This document shows positions 61,799 through 64,000 of a DNA stretch of 64,000 nucleotides, piece by piece. The stretch covers positions 62,001 to 126,000 of the forward strand of contig NZ_FOBF01000002.1 of the NCBI RefSeq assembly GCF_900109355.1, given 5' to 3'. The notes below the pieces were generated by a model, which searched no databases, was not told the DNA's origin, and saw only the letters and a program-made list of their open reading frames with translations. Source of the stretch: Nonomuraea pusilla. Lineage in GTDB: Bacteria; Actinomycetota; Actinomycetes; Streptosporangiales; Streptosporangiaceae. The translations under genes and the position numbers were made by a program. Every line of letters begins with the position of its first letter. Position 1 is the stretch's first letter.

Positions 61799-64000
61799 TC
61801 AGGACAGGGGCACGCGGCGGCTGACGACCACGAAGTCGCCGTCATCGGTGCCGGGGACGGTGGCGCCCGGCCGTCCCACCTGGAACGGGATCTCGGCCAG
61901 CCCGAAGCTGCGGTCACGCAGCCTGATCACCGGCTGCTCGGCCCCGGACAGCCGCAGGGTCACCTCGATGCCGGTGGCGGCCGGGGCGAAGAAGGTGAGG
62001 CTCCATCGCTGGGTGGGCGCGGGTGCGGCGGCCGCGGTTCCGTCCACCGACAGGCCCAGCAGGCGGACGGGTGAGTCGTTGACGAGCTGGAGCATCGCGG
62101 CGCCCCGCGTGGACCTGGCCCGCAGCCGCACCGTCCGTGTGCCGTCCGCGGCGACCGTGTCGGCCAGTACCTCGACCTGCGGCGGCGTCAGCGCGGGCAC
62201 CACCGGCGCCTGGCCCGTCCGCAGGCTCATGGGGTTCTGGAAGAAGACGGGCATGGGACCGCTGTGCGAGTCGGGCAGCAGCTTCTCCTGCCAGGGCTGC
62301 AGCACCGGGTCGGGCGAGATCCACCGGGCCGTGCCCGTGTCGGCGTCCAGGCCGTAGAGCAGCGTGGCCGGGCGCGGCTCGCGGGCGGTGAACCCGGACG
62401 TGAGGTCGCCGGCCAGGATCAGCAGCGCGACGGCGGCCACGACCAGGAGCGACCACCGGTGCTTCCTGCTCTGGCCGGCGAAGGCCGACATCATCCAGAG
62501 AACCAGCGTGAGACCGATCGCGACCACCCAGATCAGTGCGATCCCCAGCGTGAGGTGCAGCAGGTACAGGACCGGTGCGAAGAGGACGGCGGCGGCCACG
62601 GCGGCCGGGACGAGGGCCGCCGGCGACCGATCGGGCCGGGCGTACAGGTACAGCAGCGCCCCCGCGTACAGCAGCAGCGGCCAGGTCAGCAGGTAGGCGC
62701 CCTCGGGAGCGAGCGCCAACGCCACCGCGAGCGGCAGCGCCCACACCAGGCCGACGCCGGCGAGCAGATGGTCGGATCCGGCCCGCCGGATCGCGGCGCG
62801 CAGCCACAGCAGGGCCGTGCCCGCGGCGGCCAGCAGCAGCGCGGTCCCGTACCAGACGTCGTCGTAGACGATGACCTGATGGTCGGGGCGGATCACCGTG
62901 ATGCCCCACCAGAGGGCGGCCGGAACCAGGGCCGAGCTCGCCGTGCCCGCCAGGAGGAAGAGCAGCGAGGTCCTTAGCCCCTTCCCGCTCAGCCTGCGGC
63001 GCCTGACGCCGACGGTCACGGCCGCGGCGAGCAGGAGCAGGGCGAGCCCGCCGAGGGGCAGTACGAGCCCGTTCTGGTAGGAGACCAGCCCCAGTCCTGG
63101 CAGCGTGAAGAAGCTGACGTCAGGGGCGCGTACCGCGTTCAGATCGGCCATGCCGAAGTGCCTGGCCAAGGTCAGCGCGTAGTCGCCCTGATGCTGGACG
63201 GTGGCGGGCTCGACGTTCTCCAGCGTGTCGGCCGCGTTGTGGTAGTAGGCGTGCTCACCCACGTACGCGAAGTTGAGCCCCGGGATGTCCGCCTGTCTGA
63301 AGATCGAGAAGTCGGTGTCGTTCGGCAGCGTCCGGTAGACGGCCGTGGCCAGTGAGGTGGCGACCGGGTCGGGAGCCTGGGCTAGTCCCTTGATCAGCAG
63401 TCCGTTGCCCCGGCCGGTCTCGAACATGATCGAGGGGCCGCCCCCTCCGCGCGCCTCGAAGTTCAAGGCCATGCCGACGGATCTGGCCCACGGATGCTGG
63501 TCGACGAAGGCCTGAGCGCCGAGGAGCCCGCGTTCCTCGCCGTCGCTGAGCAGGATGATCACGTCGTTGCGCAGCGGCGGCCCGGCCTTGAGCGCGCGAG
63601 CCGTCTCCAGCAGGGCGGCGACCGCCACCCCGTCGTCGTTGGCGCCGGGGCCGGCAGGAACCGAGTCGTAATGGGCGCTGAGCAGCACCGCCGGCCCCTG
63701 CTGCATGCCCCGCAGGCGGGCCACCACGTTCTCCACCCGCGCGCCGGTGAACATTCCCGGCGCCTGGCCGCGAACGACGGTCGTCACCTGGACCTGGGCG
63801 GTGAATCCGGCGGAGGTCAGGGTGCGCACGAGGAGGTCGCGGACGGCGGCCGCCCGCGGCGAGCCCGTCGGACGCGGTTCCACCGCGATCTGCTTCAGGT
63901 GCTCCATCGCCCTGGCTGAGGAGAACTCGCCCGGGCCGGCCTGGGCGGGCACGGGGTCGGGCGGCACGATCTGCAGGACGGACAGCAGCGCGGCGAGCGA
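61799..64000 (-). CDS. M28-family membrane-anchored metallopeptidase (5'-partial)
   Basis: At least 733 codons, open at the right edge. Counting from a GTG at 63967, the zinc-peptidase residues are H99 and D101 (SAHYDSV), D111 (ANDDG) and E144/E145 (SDGEERG), with a later HNAADT His. The peptidase domain covers about 1-290, about eight to nine hydrophobic helices span 295-530, and a beta-rich domain of about 190 residues ends the protein, the layout of ERMP1-like peptidases. The frame continues upstream through a hydrophobic SLAALLSVLQIV, so an N-terminal membrane helix and the true start lie outside the window. Convergent with the NRPS operon and probably not part of it. Confidence 0.85.
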   Translation of the reverse strand, partial: SLAALLSVLQIVPPDPVPAQAGPGEFSSARAMEHLKQIAVEPRPTGSPRAAAVRDLLVRTLTSAGFTAQVQVTTVVRGQAPGMFTGARVENVVARLRGMQQGPAVLLSAHYDSVPAGPGANDDGVAVAALLETARALKAGPPLRNDVIILLSDGEERGLLGAQAFVDQHPWARSVGMALNFEARGGGGPSIMFETGRGNGLLIKGLAQAPDPVATSLATAVYRTLPNDTDFSIFRQADIPGLNFAYVGEHAYYHNAADTLENVEPATVQHQGDYALTLARHFGMADLNAVRAPDVSFFTLPGLGLVSYQNGLVLPLGGLALLLLAAAVTVGVRRRRLSGKGLRTSLLFLLAGTASSALVPAALWWGITVIRPDHQVIVYDDVWYGTALLLAAAGTALLWLRAAIRRAGSDHLLAGVGLVWALPLAVALALAPEGAYLLTWPLLLYAGALLYLYARPDRSPAALVPAAVAAAVLFAPVLYLLHLTLGIALIWVVAIGLTLVLWMMSAFAGQSRKHRWSLLVVAAVALLILAGDLTSGFTAREPRPATLLYGLDADTGTARWISPDPVLQPWQEKLLPDSHSGPMPVFFQNPMSLRTGQAPVVPALTPPQVEVLADTVAADGTRTVRLRARSTRGAAMLQLVNDSPVRLLGLSVDGTAAAAPAPTQRWSLTFFAPAATGIEVTLRLSGAEQPVIRLRDRSFGLAEIPFQVGRPGATVPGTDDGDFVVVSRRVPLS

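Overview
High-GC (about 70%) chromosomal DNA of an actinomycete: pervasive GC-rich third codon positions, GTG starts, GntR/LacI/TetR/LysR regulators and a giant NRPS locus. The mix of an FxLD-type methyltransferase relic with large lipopeptide genes would suit Streptosporangiales such as Nonomuraea, but that is inference. No rRNA, tRNA or CRISPR was seen.

Bases 1-7,400 hold a sugar-acid locus. A minus-strand operon reads enolase-superfamily dehydratase, MFS sugar porter, SDR dehydrogenase and an ASRT-family small-molecule-binding protein. It faces a GntR/FCD repressor gene across a perfect 26-bp palindrome (5224-5249), and a LacI-type regulator runs in from the left edge. A LysR gene with a divergent SnoaL-like gene follows. 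Bases 7,400-10,000 carry a TetR regulator, a methyltransferase and a tandem-GNAT acetyltransferase.

Bases 10,060-19,000 are a gene graveyard. They hold a frameshifted WbqC-family gene, the tail of a thiopeptide-type dehydratase next to an apparently intact FxLD-type methyltransferase (a lanthipeptide-cluster relic), and a broken helical hypothetical gene. A broken S74-chaperone gene, an IS transposase with an inverted copy of its 122-bp end, and WYL-regulator, phosphotransferase and isomerase-like remnants follow. The plausibly intact genes here are the methyltransferase, the IS transposase, VOC and DUF4291.

Bases 20,269-61,749 are a lipopeptide biosynthetic cluster with ten adenylation domains. 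A fatty acyl-AMP ligase-ACP-C-A-PCP protein (35362) starts the chain. NRPSs at 20269, 26598, 41813, 51241 and 54455 extend it, and the last ends in a thioesterase whose nucleophile is Cys, not Ser. Specificity residues read by eye give Gly (FAAL protein); Gly, Thr (20269); unassigned, possibly basic (26598); Asp, unassigned, aminoadipate-reductase-like (41813); Ser (51241); Gly (54455). No epimerisation domain and no MbtH protein were seen. Tailoring and precursor genes are a P450, a luciferase-like monooxygenase, a cysteate/threonine-synthase-like PLP enzyme, a TrpB-like PLP enzyme and an AsnO/VioC-type Fe/2-oxoglutarate hydroxylase; an MFS exporter is also present. Genes 35362-61749 overlap or nearly abut and look like one operon. 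An M28-family membrane peptidase runs off the right edge.
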